From assembly GCA_904063045.1 (NCBI GenBank), contig CAJFCJ010000001.1:2859501-2923500 (forward strand): a stretch of DNA of 64,000 nt. The letters are read 5' to 3'. This document shows, in pieces, positions 46,901 through 58,572 of this stretch (position 1 is its first letter; each line of letters begins with the position of its first letter). The position numbers and the translations under genes were made by a program. Source of the DNA: Dimorphilus gyrociliatus (taxonomy: Eukaryota; Annelida; Polychaeta; Dinophilidae). Under the pieces are notes generated by a model. The model searched no databases. It was not told the DNA's origin and saw only the letters and a list, made by a program, of their open reading frames with translations.

Positions 46901-48274
46901 TTGAAGGAGGAGGAGTTTTACGATGCTGTGGAAGCTGCTCTAGACACATTAGACAGAGACGAAGAGGTGAGAAAACAAAGGATTGCCATAGTTCCAAGCG
47001 AGGAAAAACCTCTCTGCTCTTTACCTGTAACTCACGAACTATATCCGGAAATTAAGAGAGTTGTTGATGAACATATTCGACATGCTGATCTCAAAGGATC
47101 TGAATTAACTTCCGATTGGCAATTAATTGCCGAAGAGGGAGAAATGAAAGTGTATAAAAGAGAATTAGAAGAGAACGGTGTGGTTGTTGACCCAATTCGA
47201 GCAGTTCATACTGTTTCGGGGGTTACAGGCCATGAGATGTGCCATGTCTTTTGGGATCCCTCCGTTCGAATGGAATGGGAAACAACATTGGAAGATTCTA
47301 AGGTTGTCGAATGGTTAAGCAAAGATACTCTAATCTCATTTCAACTTCATAAACGAATGTGGCCATCATCGCAACGTGATTCATTATTTTGGACAACAAT
47401 ACAACATTATCATGATACTGAAAACGACGATGGGCCAGAATATTGGGTAGTAGTTAACAAAACAACTGAACACGTAGAAGATCCAGTAAGTTTCTATTTT
47501 ATTTTATTACAATTCTTTTTCCTTTATTACTTCATTTTCGTTATCAAAGATGATCAAGCAAAGATAGGAAAGAAATTAGTTTTTACATTCTTAACAGTAT
47601 TATTCAGATAATGCAATAGCCAATAAAACTATGTCATACATTGGCATCTCGAATAATCTTTGACAATACCAAAAAAGTCTACATTCCATTTAAAAATAGG
47701 TTGACAAATTAGAGATAGACCATTTTGTTATTTATATAGTTTATACTTAGAGAAAAAAAGGGGCGTATAAGTACTTGAAACAATTGTAAAAATGAAAAGA
47801 AGAGTAAAAAATAAACCATAGAGAAATCAATTAATATATAAATATATGAATAACCTATCAGGCAGGGTACTTGCAGGCTTTTAAAGCAAACACCTTTTCT
47901 ATCTCCATTTCATGTACAGTTTTTTAAAATCTTAGTACTAGTATATACAGTATATATATATATCGTATCATCTCTTAATAGTTTCCGAAAGATTAAGAAA
48001 TGACTTTATAGACTGATAGTTTTCTGTTGTAAACCTAAATATAGAAGATAATATGTACATATATACTGTATATATATAGATTTTTTTCAAATGTTTTTAC
48101 AAGATCTTTTCTTTTTGTAGAAAAATTCTAAATGGATAAGAATACGCTTTAACGTATCACTTATCTGCGAAACTGTTGTAAAGCCACCAGTAGATGGTAA
48201 ACAATTAACAAGGGATAATGTTTCTTGTAAAGTACAATATGCTGCTAATAGTGAGTATTTTCGTATCAATTATA

Positions 48275-48315
<41 letters not shown>

Positions 48316-48549
48316 CATGTAGTATGCTTTAATGTTTAATTAACTAGTTTTTATATAAGTAAACTCAAATATTGTATCTTTTTTTTCTGTATTCAATACT
48401 TTTCTTTTCTCTCTATAACAGTAAATCCAGGTGGTTGGGCTCCGGCATCTGTTGTTCGGGCTTTGTCAAAGAGAGAAATTCCGAAATTTTTAAGGACATT
48501 TACGAAATACGTACAGGAAAAGACTAAGAACGAACCAATTATGCTTTGA
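43991..48549 (+). CDS. CERT1: Ceramide transfer protein CERT (COL4A3BP/STARD11)
   Basis: Carries ceramide from ER to Golgi for sphingomyelin synthesis. Six in-phase exons: 43991-44221, 44898-45116, 46306-46438, 46509-47485, 48121-48250 and 48422-48549, giving 605 aa. Order: acidic start; PH domain (about 26-120, [16 protein letters not shown]), which binds Golgi PI4P; the Ser-rich regulatory block [10 protein letters not shown]; coiled middle region; FFAT motif EFYDAVE (330-336), which binds ER VAP proteins; START domain (about 390-600), with [24 protein letters not shown] and [14 protein letters not shown]. Targeting and lipid-transfer parts are all intact. Three introns exceed 600 nt. Exon 3 could start three bases later at an overlapping AG, changing one residue. 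Confidence 0.96.
48279..48310. repeat. (TA)n microsatellite in last CERT intron
   Basis: Uninterrupted TA run of about 32 bases within the intron 48251-48421. Confidence 0.9.
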
Positions 48550-48629
48550 AAAAGTATAAAAAAAAGGAATACTTTTGTAAAAAAAAAGGAAAAGAAACAA
48601 AAATTGAAAACAATTATATAAATATATAA

Positions 48630-48665
<36 letters not shown>

Positions 48666-50478
48666 TATTTATATAGGTATATTTTTTCAAAATAATACTC
48701 CAAAATAACTATTTTTTGTGTGTCAATGCAATGCATAAAACTTTGTAAATTAAAAAGGAGAGAAATAAGAGAATAAAACAGAAAAAAAACAAAAAAAACA
48801 CAAACTAACAAGAGGATGGATAAATAGTCATATTCCTTGTTTATATTGTCAACGTTCATTTACCCTATTTTTTTGTACACTTGAACAAAAGAGTGTTTTT
48901 CTTTTTTTCGCGTTCATTATTTACTTTATACCAAAAATTTCTCATAAGAAGAAGAGATTACATTTTGATTGACTTTTCCGTTTTTCTTCATCTCTCTCGC
49001 TTGCTAAGAGTTTCCAACGGAAAAAGGAAATAAGAATATAGAATGAAATACAAGAAAGAGAGGAAAGAAACAGAAATTAAAATAATGCGAGAATTAGTAA
49101 TGTTTTGTTCATTTTACTTGAACAACAAGCAAATATAGTTTTGCTAGTTGTTGTTTCATTGTAACTGAAAATATGTTTTCCTTTAAAGAATGAAAAAATT
49201 GAAATAATTGTGCTTTTTCTAAAAATAAAAAAAATACTTTGACTTTAACTTTCTAAAACATAAAGACAATCTTTCATTTTATGCCATTGGCAGAACTCTC
49301 CTTTTAACCTACTTATAAAAATTTACTTAGGAAAACGAGAGGGAAGGAGAAGTTCTTGGAAACGTTTAGCATACGCAATATATACAGTATATACAATACG
49401 GATAAAACATGAATTATGTAGGGTAAAGACGAGGACCAGGATTACTAATAACTGTTTTATAAGCAGAGAATGGAATTTATGAGCTATTATTCCTTTGTGA
49501 CATTTCGACGGAATTTGTATTTTTTGGAGGAGGATGAGAGAAAAGGAGGATAATGGTAGAAGAATAATTCAATAAATTCGATACACACGATAGTCTTAAA
49601 ATCTTTTTGAATGAGAATCGATCAATGATATAGGCGTGTTGATATTCTAACTCGGAAATGAATCTGTTTAATGTGAGAAAAAATAAGGGAAGGGGAGAAT
49701 GATAGAGATGTTAATACTTAATAAATATTCATTTAAGCTTTTATATGACAGAATAAAAGAACGTTTTAACAATTTAGAATGTGTCATAGTTTATTTATAT
49801 ATATGAATTGAAGTATTTTTGTAAATATTCATAATTATATACTTTCTATTCTAAACTATTCCTCTCTAAAAGAGAGATGCTGTTAACTATCCCACGAGTA
49901 TTAAATGAATAAATTATCAATAATTATTAGTTAACTAGCAACATAAAGATGGCAATTAGAACGACAATATTGTTCATACAGTAAATAACAAGAATACTAA
50001 TAGATACAAAATATCCTATTGTTTAGACCTTAGACTTTTAGATAGACATTAATATCTTTTCATTCAAGAAAATTAATCACGATATCTTTAACACTTTGAT
50101 GATTTTTTTTCTTTATGGTACAGTTTAAATCAATCAAAACCAATACAATTAAAGATTAGTTTTACAAGAGCATTTCCACGAAACTAATCTATAGAACTTA
50201 CATATGCAAGCCGTATACTAACAAATGTGTTATTTAATATTCTTTTTTGTGTTACTACATCTCTTTTCAATTAAGAATGATAACTATATCTATTAGGAAA
50301 ATTTTAGAATTCTTTGTTAAAGAAATGTTATGCACACAATGAAAGAAATTTCAAAATATATATTTTTATAGAGCTTTTCAATATCAAACGGAAACGGATA
50401 TAGAATGCAGACGCCCTCTATCGCCTATGAAGATTAAGCAGCTGTCGTAGATGTTATGAAGAAAATCGGCTTGAAAAG
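48550..50478. other. Intergenic region, CERT 3' flank to MANSC/LDLa gene
   Basis: 1.9 kb, AT-rich, with a (TA)n run at 48632-48665 just after the CERT stop (likely 3' UTR) and a TACAGTATATAC motif near 49381. No gene supported. A CTCF-like site on the minus strand lies at 50410-50424. Confidence 0.5.
50410..50424 (-). promoter_or_regulatory. CTCF-like motif
   Basis: The minus strand reads GCGATAGAGGGCGTC, matching the AGRKGGCR core. It is 55-69 bp upstream of the MANSC/LDLa gene start codon. A short out-of-frame upstream ATG lies at 50455. Confidence 0.4.
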
Positions 50479-53400
50479 ATGAATAAAATTAGTATGACAT
50501 GCTTAATCACTGTCTCCATCTTCCTATTGATCAATTTATCTCATTCTTATACTGAATTTTCACCCGGATATATAAGCAAACGTGGAAAAAGATCATCAAT
50601 CGAACCCACCTGTCCCTCTAAAATAGAAGAACGAAAAATCATACAAACTACAAAGTCTATCAAAAATGGAGCACTATTTATACCTCTAAAAGTAAAAATA
50701 AAATCACAATCAGATTGCTTAAGAGAATGCTGCCAAAGGCCAAACTGTTCCTTGGCTGTTTTCAGAGTCCAGGTTGGTTTATTTATAATATCGTATATAT
50801 CTTTCGCTCATACTTTAACAACAGTATCATTTAAAGAGTTTTGTCAATAATTTCCATTATATATTAAAGTTTTCATACTTCCTTGAAGGGTTCTCCATCT
50901 TGCTATCTATTCAATTGCGGAAAACCTGATAAATGTAAATTGGCGGACAATGCTAAATTTTCTGTTATAAGAAGAGTAAATATAGTCGATCACGAATCTG
51001 AATTGGAGGGTTTGGCGCAAAAAACAAAAAGTATACCAACTACGACAACTACAACTACTTCACAACCAACAACAACTACGAGAAAACAATTGGTTGGTTT
51101 ATACGGAAATTGTAATACCGACAAGGATTGCGCCACTCCGAGCACAATATGTTTAAGCGGATATTGTCAATGTCGACAAAACTATCATCCGAAGGAAGGA
51201 TATTGTCGTTAGTATTGGAAAGGAGAAAGATTTTTATTATTATTTGTATTACTACCATATTTTAACCGCAGGTCAAACTTGCAATCGATATCAATTTGAA
51301 TGTAGAAATGCTGGTCAACCATTAATGACACCTCAATGCGTAGCAACATATAATGTATGTGATGGGATAGCTCATTGTAAAGATGGCTCTGACGAAGAAA
51401 ACTGTCGTCCAACGACTTCTTCAAGTAAGCGAAAATCATTTTTTTTTAATATAAAATGCTAAAGTCTCTTTATAGTTTTTATCTTTTGTATTAAATTGTA
51501 TAGTTGATATTTAAAGGTTACTTATTATATATTGTAATATAAAATATTTTTACTTCCATCAGTCGATGATTTACTAAAGTTTTTTGAACAAGTAATAAAA
51601 CACAGTAAGTTAAATGATAGAGTATAAGAAACTAGCAGCATAAAACCTAATAATAATACGAAAACTTTAACTAATTGCTTTTCTCTGACTGTCCCTCTTT
51701 CTATATAGAAATTATATAAGTATATATGTATAAATAGACACAATACATGTAATATTTCTATTCGTAGAAAGAGAGACTGAAATACCAGCTTTACTTTACG
51801 CCTCTATAATATAAATGGCTTAACTAACTAAAATAATAGCCTAGCCAAGCTTTTAGGTGTATCTTTTTTGTCGATACTGCCATATTAATTATATATATAT
51901 ATATATGTTTATCTTATACTGTATGTTTCTCTATATTCATTTTTAAGCAAAGATCAAAGCTATAATTTTATTTGTTTTTTTTCTTGTTATTTTATATAAA
52001 GTAATTTAAAAAAAGCACAATGTTACAAACAAAAATTGGAAACGGTTGAATGATTCGTTAACAGCTACCCATCAACCAGAACAAATACCATTTTTACGCC
52101 CAGTTAATCCGAATGCGCAATTGCCTCATGGACGAAAGGTTTACAGACCAATTGTTATGAAAACTGAAAAACCGCCTACTTATCCTCCATCCATTCAATC
52201 TCCTCAACTTATCACACAACCGCCAACAGAGAAAAAAATAAACAACGTTCAAAAACAGCAAGAGAATGTTGATATACCTAATCAGGAAGAAAATGATCAA
52301 GTTAATACTAATAACCAAAATGAAGACAACTTATCTAAAATAGCTGAAAATGAGAATAATAGGGATAGGGGAAGAGAAAATCAAAACAAAATATATCAAC
52401 AAAAAGCTCCAGAACGTAAACCACAACCCACCTTTGTTCAACAAAAGTTCCCTACAAATTCGAATAATGATAACCTAGATGCTTTCCCAGGGAGATCTCG
52501 CCAACAATTTAATAATAATCGTCGATACGATCCTCGTTACTGGGCATATATATATCAAAATCCGCGCAGACCTATCCAGAATTATTACGACGCAGTGGAT
52601 TATGATATAGATTATTCAGGTTGGTCCAAAAATATTATATAGATCAACCGAAAAGAAAATAATATCCAAAAAAGTACAGCTTTTATTATTGCTATAATGA
52701 CAATTTTTTTATTCTAATAATCGAAAAGACCAACAAAATCCGGCAAAAGGATCTCAAGTAAACGGTTATCGTCGACCAATGTGGCCCGGTAGAATATTTA
52801 TATGAAAGCATTTGCATTTATGTGATTTCCTTCCCTTCATCACTCAAAAATTTCCATATTTTACTTGTTTCACCTATATATCACATAGCATGTTTCCCTC
52901 TTTTATGTTTTTTTTTTAATAACACCTACAGTATACAGTATACATTATACATCTTATTGTATATGTATGTAGTTTTCGCGTCCTTTTCGTAATGCATATT
53001 TGTTTATCTTTCTCGACCCGTTTCTCTAGTATGCTTTAGTTGTTTGTTTTTTTTTTCTTTCTTTGCTTAATATTGCTAATTATAACATAACTAAAATAGC
53101 AAAGTATACTATATAGAAAGAAAAAAAACAAACTAATTATATCAGAATATTCCTCTTTTTTTTATTAGTAGTATGTTTTTTTTCTATGAAATTGATGTTG
53201 TTTTAACAGACTAATTAATTGGTTTATTTTTACTAAATTAAAACAAAAGTAGTACATAATTTCTATTTCAACAGGAAAAATGAAACAAAGTCAAACTATA
53301 AAAAAACCTGATGGTAAAATATTCTTTTAACATTTTCCTATTCTATTTATTGTTTATTTATTTAAAAAATTAATTTATAGGTCATGAAGCCTCAATGACA

Positions 53401-53886
53401 AGACCAAAATCTCATGGTAGTGACAATACTGATGACAATGAGCAGAGTAAACCCAGTACAACAAAAATACCTGTTGAAATTAAACAAACAAAGGGTAAAT
53501 TGTCGTTTATTATTTCTTATATTTTATATATAAATGCAATATGTGTGCAGTAAATATATATATTAATATTGTTATTATTTTTTATAGCAAAAACTGAGGC
53601 TTTTAAATCAACTACAAAGAGTCTAATTGAAGCGAAATCACTTGTAGACGTTACGACTAGAGCAGTTAAAAATGTTTCCAAAGTACGGATAGAAAATGAT
53701 CATCAGAGCCAAAGTGTTAAAGGAGCAGTTATAGCTCTATGCCTGGGCCTAATTATTACTTCGATTCTTCTATTTTTCATTGCTTTTAAATTAAGGAGAT
53801 CAGTTAGAAGATATAGAAAAGCTAGGCACTTGAACGGGGGTGGAGCTGTCGACGCTGATTATTTGGTTAATGGAATGTACTTATAG
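50479..53886 (+). CDS. Single-pass membrane protein with MANSC, EB-like and LDLa domains
   Basis: Type I surface protein, 624 aa, from nine in-phase exons: 50479-50772, 50889-51207, 51272-51424, 51563-51604, 52065-52619, 52729-52788, 53275-53313, 53381-53494 and 53588-53886. Order: signal peptide (1-23); a RGKR-type furin-like site soon after; seven-cysteine MANSC domain (about 44-140); Thr-rich linker; EB/EGF-like cysteine module; LDL-receptor class A domain with the calcium cluster DGSDEENC; long disordered Gln/Asn/Pro-rich stalk; membrane helix (about 572-594); basic juxtamembrane stretch and short tail. Architecture recalls LRP11 or the HAI-type MANSC proteins, but there is no Kunitz domain, so an inhibitor role is not supported. 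The 42-nt exon 4 was accepted on phase and splice signals. Confidence 0.75.
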
Positions 53887-55346
53887 CATGTACTTGTAAT
53901 TGAAAATCAATTGAAGTTATAAGAAAGAGAATTTTTCATAATTATCAAAAATGGGTTGGATAAATAAAATTGGGGAACATAGAAAAATGGGAATAATGAA
54001 TCAATTCACCGAACTAACAAAGGCAAAAGAAAAAAAAATCAAAAGAAAAAAAATAGTATAATCCTAATTTCTTTCTTATTTTTTTACATTTTTTCAATGC
54101 TTAAGTTTCTATTTTAACTAATTTCAAAATGTTTATTTGTCAACAACACCTACATATTATTATGTAAATAGTTGTTGTGTATATATACTAACGTATACAA
54201 CTTTTACGTTGATAAGCTATTTTTGTAGAGAGAAAGACATCTTTCTTTTTCGAATGGTATCTTTAACATTCTTCTATTTTTTTAAAATATTTTTAATATT
54301 TTGTTTTTTCGTTGTCGAAATCTTTTAAGAAAAGAAAATAAGAGAAAAAAAAAGCAAAATTGAAAGAAATATAAATGTATTTATATTACTTTTTAACATT
54401 CCAATTTTGTTGTCTGTGATAATTATTTCGTAATAGAATTTAAAACATTAAATCTAACAAGAAGACATGTTTATGCTTTATGCGTCTGTACTTAAATGTT
54501 AAACATATATATATATATAAGAATATATATATATATACGTTTACTATTGAATAACCTTGTCCTCTGCAAGGAAAAGAAAATTATCTTGTGTTATTTTTTC
54601 TTGCCTCCTTAAAAAATTAATTATATTCTACTGAAAAAAAACTTAATAAAGGATAATCAAAATATAAAATGTCATCGTTATAAAACCTTTATAGACCTTT
54701 TTAACGTTTAGATATATTGTATATAATATATTTAATTTCAGCTTTTTTTCATTACTATAATTATAGGGATAATGTACTTTATTAAACATAATCTTTCGTT
54801 TTATATATTGCTATTAAAAGTCTCTTTTTTTTAAATATATAGTATAGCCAAATCAAGCAACTTTAATAATATTGTGATTTAACCTAGTAACTATACTTTT
54901 CATATTCTTTTTCATTTAGAACTATTAAGTGATTTATATTTATTAATGTACATATTTTTGGGTACATTTTCGCTCCTTAACTGAAAAGAAAAGCAACGCT
55001 CTCCCGTATTTAAATTGCTAATATATCAATATAATTTAACATACATAATCAAATTTCTTTTTTATATACCTTGGTAGGGTAATATTGAATTAAATCTATT
55101 GTATAGAAAATACCTATCAACTTTTATAAATGACTGGTTTGCTTATTTGTTTTGATTCACTTGTTTGAATACCGTAAAATTAATAAAATGTAAAGATAAT
55201 TTGCCGTAAATAAAAAAGTACGAAAATAGCTCTTCTGCTGAAACCGGAAATACGTCATAGAGTTAATGTTTGGATTTTGTCGCTCAACGAATTTTATCGA
55301 AAAAACACCCATAAATCTGTCTATATGCTGTCTTTAATTATCTATA
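53887..55346. other. Intergenic region upstream of TADA3
   Basis: 1.46 kb, AT-rich, probably including a long 3' UTR of the preceding gene. No gene seen. Confidence 0.55.
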
Positions 55347-57170
55347 ATGAAGGGAAAATCCAAATCTAATAATTCTACTTCGGCAAATAATAACGATGGA
55401 GAAGAGGAAGAGTGTCCTTTGCAATTTCCAGATTTCAAGCCTGTCGATCATGCCCGAGTCTGTCCCAGGTTTGTGTGGTTGTAGGCCTACTAGACCAAAA
55501 CAATTGCTCAATCATACTATATTTCTCAGTATGTCATTGTAAAGATGTACATATTTAATCAAATCACTGTAAATATTAGTAATTATCCGGGATTGCAATA
55601 TTAGATATTGATATTCTATACTCTACATAAAAAGTGTTCTTTAAAAAGAATACTTTTACAATTCATTTAGTAACGGATTTTTTTTTTAGGTATACATCAG
55701 TCCTGACTAGACAACAGTCCGAAACGATCGGGCCTGAGGAATTGGATACTTTACAATCAGAATTAGAGACCCTGCTATCTTCCGCCGCTAAAAGGATGAA
55801 ATTGCTTGAAGAGGAAAAAACAACCCTTACTCTTTGGCAAGAAAAGGGTGAGATTAAACGGGCACCAAATAAATCAAAAGATTTAAAACGAATGGCTAGT
55901 CCTGTGTCCTCCGAACGGCCATCTAAAAAAGCAAAAGTTGAAAAGAAGAAGGCCGTAAAGTTAGAACTCGTAGAAGAACCAGACGCTGCGGCAACTATTC
56001 CTAAGATTCCCAGAAACGAAACTCCTTTAAAATTCTGGCGAACAGTTGATATGTATTGCAATGATTTTTCCGGAGAGCATCTAAAAACACTGGAAGATAT
56101 AATACGAAGTTTATCCGACCAATTAGATTATTACAAAGTTCCTGCTTTAGGTAAAGGGGAAAATTATAAAAAATCTTTTTCATTTAAATTTTACAATGAT
56201 TGTTATTGTTTTAATTAGGTAAGCATTACTCTGAAAAATGGGCCATAAAAGATTTAGAAAATGAAAAATCGAAAACTGACAAAGATAAGAAAAAACGCTT
56301 AGGAGAAGATTTTACTCCCCCCGAAGATAGGGAACCGGAAATTTTAATGAAAAATTTGCAGGCAAATGAAGAAGATGATCCGTTTCAACCTCTTACAAAG
56401 TATTTATTATTAGTTTAAAGCAAATTATCTCAATTGATTTTCATATTTTTTCTCAATCGCAGATTACTCGTACAGTCTCTCCTAGACGATCCGGAGGCAT
56501 TATCGATTTTAAACGAGCCAATGTCCGATGATGTTGACATATCAGAAGCTCCTACAGTTACTACTAAGTCATTGGCAAAACAAGTTAATGTAAGACACAT
56601 AGCAAGCATATCATACAATTAATTTTAAATTCTATGTAAATACTTCATTTATCTGACTTTTTTTTTTAGATTAATATGGGTAGTGCTCTTTCATTGGAAA
56701 GACGAATAAAACGAGAATTAACCATACAAGATCTGCTAACAAAAGAGACTGAAAATAAGAACGGGGTATTAGAATCACCATCTGCTAATAATGCAGATGT
56801 TGATGATGAAATTCTCAAAGAGTTGCAAGAAAAACAAACTCTTTTAAAATCTTTAACAGATAAAACTTTAAAACAGACAAAGAGGCTTTATAATTTAGCA
56901 AAAGCCCAGATGCAGATACAACAGCTAAGAAATAAGAAGAATAACTGCGATCAGAATGTAATAGACTCATATAATAAAATTTTAAGTATTCGGTCAAAGA
57001 AAAAGAGTCCCAGCAAAAAGGAGAAAGAGGGAGTTATAAAAAGTTTAAAACAGCGTCAAGCTCTCGTAGACACTTTAAATGAATCAAAAAGACATTTTAA
57101 CGATCTTATGCGGAAATTCGAGACCGATACGGAAGATGGTGCTGTTATAACGAATGGTGCTTCCGATTAG
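55347..57170 (+). CDS. TADA3: Transcriptional adapter 3 (SAGA/ATAC subunit)
   Basis: Links the histone acetyltransferase module to SAGA and ATAC. Five in-phase exons: 55347-55468, 55690-56150, 56219-56399, 56463-56589 and 56670-57170, giving 463 aa (human 432). Family pieces: CPLQFPDFKPVDHARVCPRYTSVL near the start (the conserved part reads FPDFKPVDHARVCPR), EELDTLQSELETLLSSAAKR, FWRTVDMYCNDFSGEHLK, GKHYSEKWA, and the C-terminal Ada3 domain starting at ALSLERRIKRELTIQDLL. The last exon has an in-frame stop, TAG, and the tail is coiled and basic. Confidence 0.94.
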
Positions 57171-58572
57171 TTGAGGTTTAGCGGGTTTTTGTTGTAAAGA
57201 TAGATATTCGTCTTCAAAAGTGCCCCTTGACGAAGAACTGGAGGTGACCTCACCTTCTTTCTCCTCACACATCTCTTCTCTTCATGCTGTGTATGTCAGT
57301 CTCTTCTTATTTCTCCCTTCAAAGTATTTCACTTTTTTTCTCTATATACATCTTTTTCCTTCTGTCGTATGAACTTGATCAACTTTAGAATGGATTTCAG
57401 AACAAAATCGTTATTGGGCACTTAAGAATACTAATATCTATTCATTTAATGAATGCTTGGTGATCTGTTCTTTTATTATAATTCGTTTTTCGTTCTTTAC
57501 ATTTTTTTGTACTGAAAATGAGCTCAAAATTGTACAAATCATTTATAAGTAAGAAAAATTTATTAATAAATGGTTTACAGAATGTTAATTTTTTGTACTC
57601 TTTTTTTTTTTATACAAAAATAAATATAAATGAGATAATAAATTTAGGTAATGCACATCAAATAAACAGAAACCAACTCAATCTTTCTTTACATCTCATT
57701 TTGATCAGGTTTTCCCTTGAGAAACTAAAGTGTTGTCAATAGTATGCTTCAAACGTGACTATACTGTATTTCTAGAGGCGTAGAGAATTTAAAATCATTT
57801 CTAAGTACTATTACTTCACTTTAAGCTCTATTCTCTGCTGTAACATTTTTTAAATGGCGCTCCGTTCAAAAATATAATCTCATTATTATAGAAGAAAGAA
57901 TTAGGTCAAACTTTCTAGAAAATTTCATCTGTAATAAGAGACAATTTATAAACTTATCCTTGATCTTATTGAGAATCATAGCGCATGAATGAGAACTCTC
58001 AAACTGAACATTGTAATTTTATAGAGACAACAAACACTGCTAATTCCAAGAAATTTGCTGAGATGAAGTTAAATTAACGAGTATATCGATTTCCATTCGT
58101 CTTATCTATTTATATCTCGAGAGATGTGAGAGTAAACAATTTTCCTTTTAAAATGTCAATTTGCAATTACTTTAAGCAAAAATTTCTCTTTGCTTTGAAT
58201 CAATTTCTTACTAATTAATTTCAAGAAGTTATAGATAATAAAATCAATTTACAATGGTATGTTTAATGTTTTTAATTCTAATTTCTGCAAGTATTGTTCA
58301 TTCAAATTTATTAATTTCTTTCTTTTTTTTTAGCATATAAACTTCCGGTTAATTATTTCCGGTGTGGTATACTGTCTGGAGTTTGCTTAGCAATAACACT
58401 CCTAAGAACTTTAACTGAAAATAAACTGTCCATGTGTATACTGTATATACTGTATATATACAGTTGTTTCTTAAATGCGCATGCGCGTACTATGATAGAT
58501 TCTCTGGTTTCGGAATTTCAATTTAGATCTGAGTGACTTTTGTACAAGATCGTCTTAGATATCGAGTAAATC
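57171..58572. other. Intergenic region, TADA3 to TBRG1
   Basis: 1.4 kb. The first part is pyrimidine-rich and likely TADA3 3' UTR. The last 140 bp hold three overlapping TACTGTAT-type motifs (about 58438-58462) and an NRF1-like palindrome. No gene seen. Confidence 0.55.
58476..58487. promoter_or_regulatory. NRF1-like palindrome
   Basis: TGCGCATGCGCG, the canonical NRF1 site form, about 90 bp upstream of the TBRG1 start codon in an otherwise AT-rich spacer. Confidence 0.55.
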
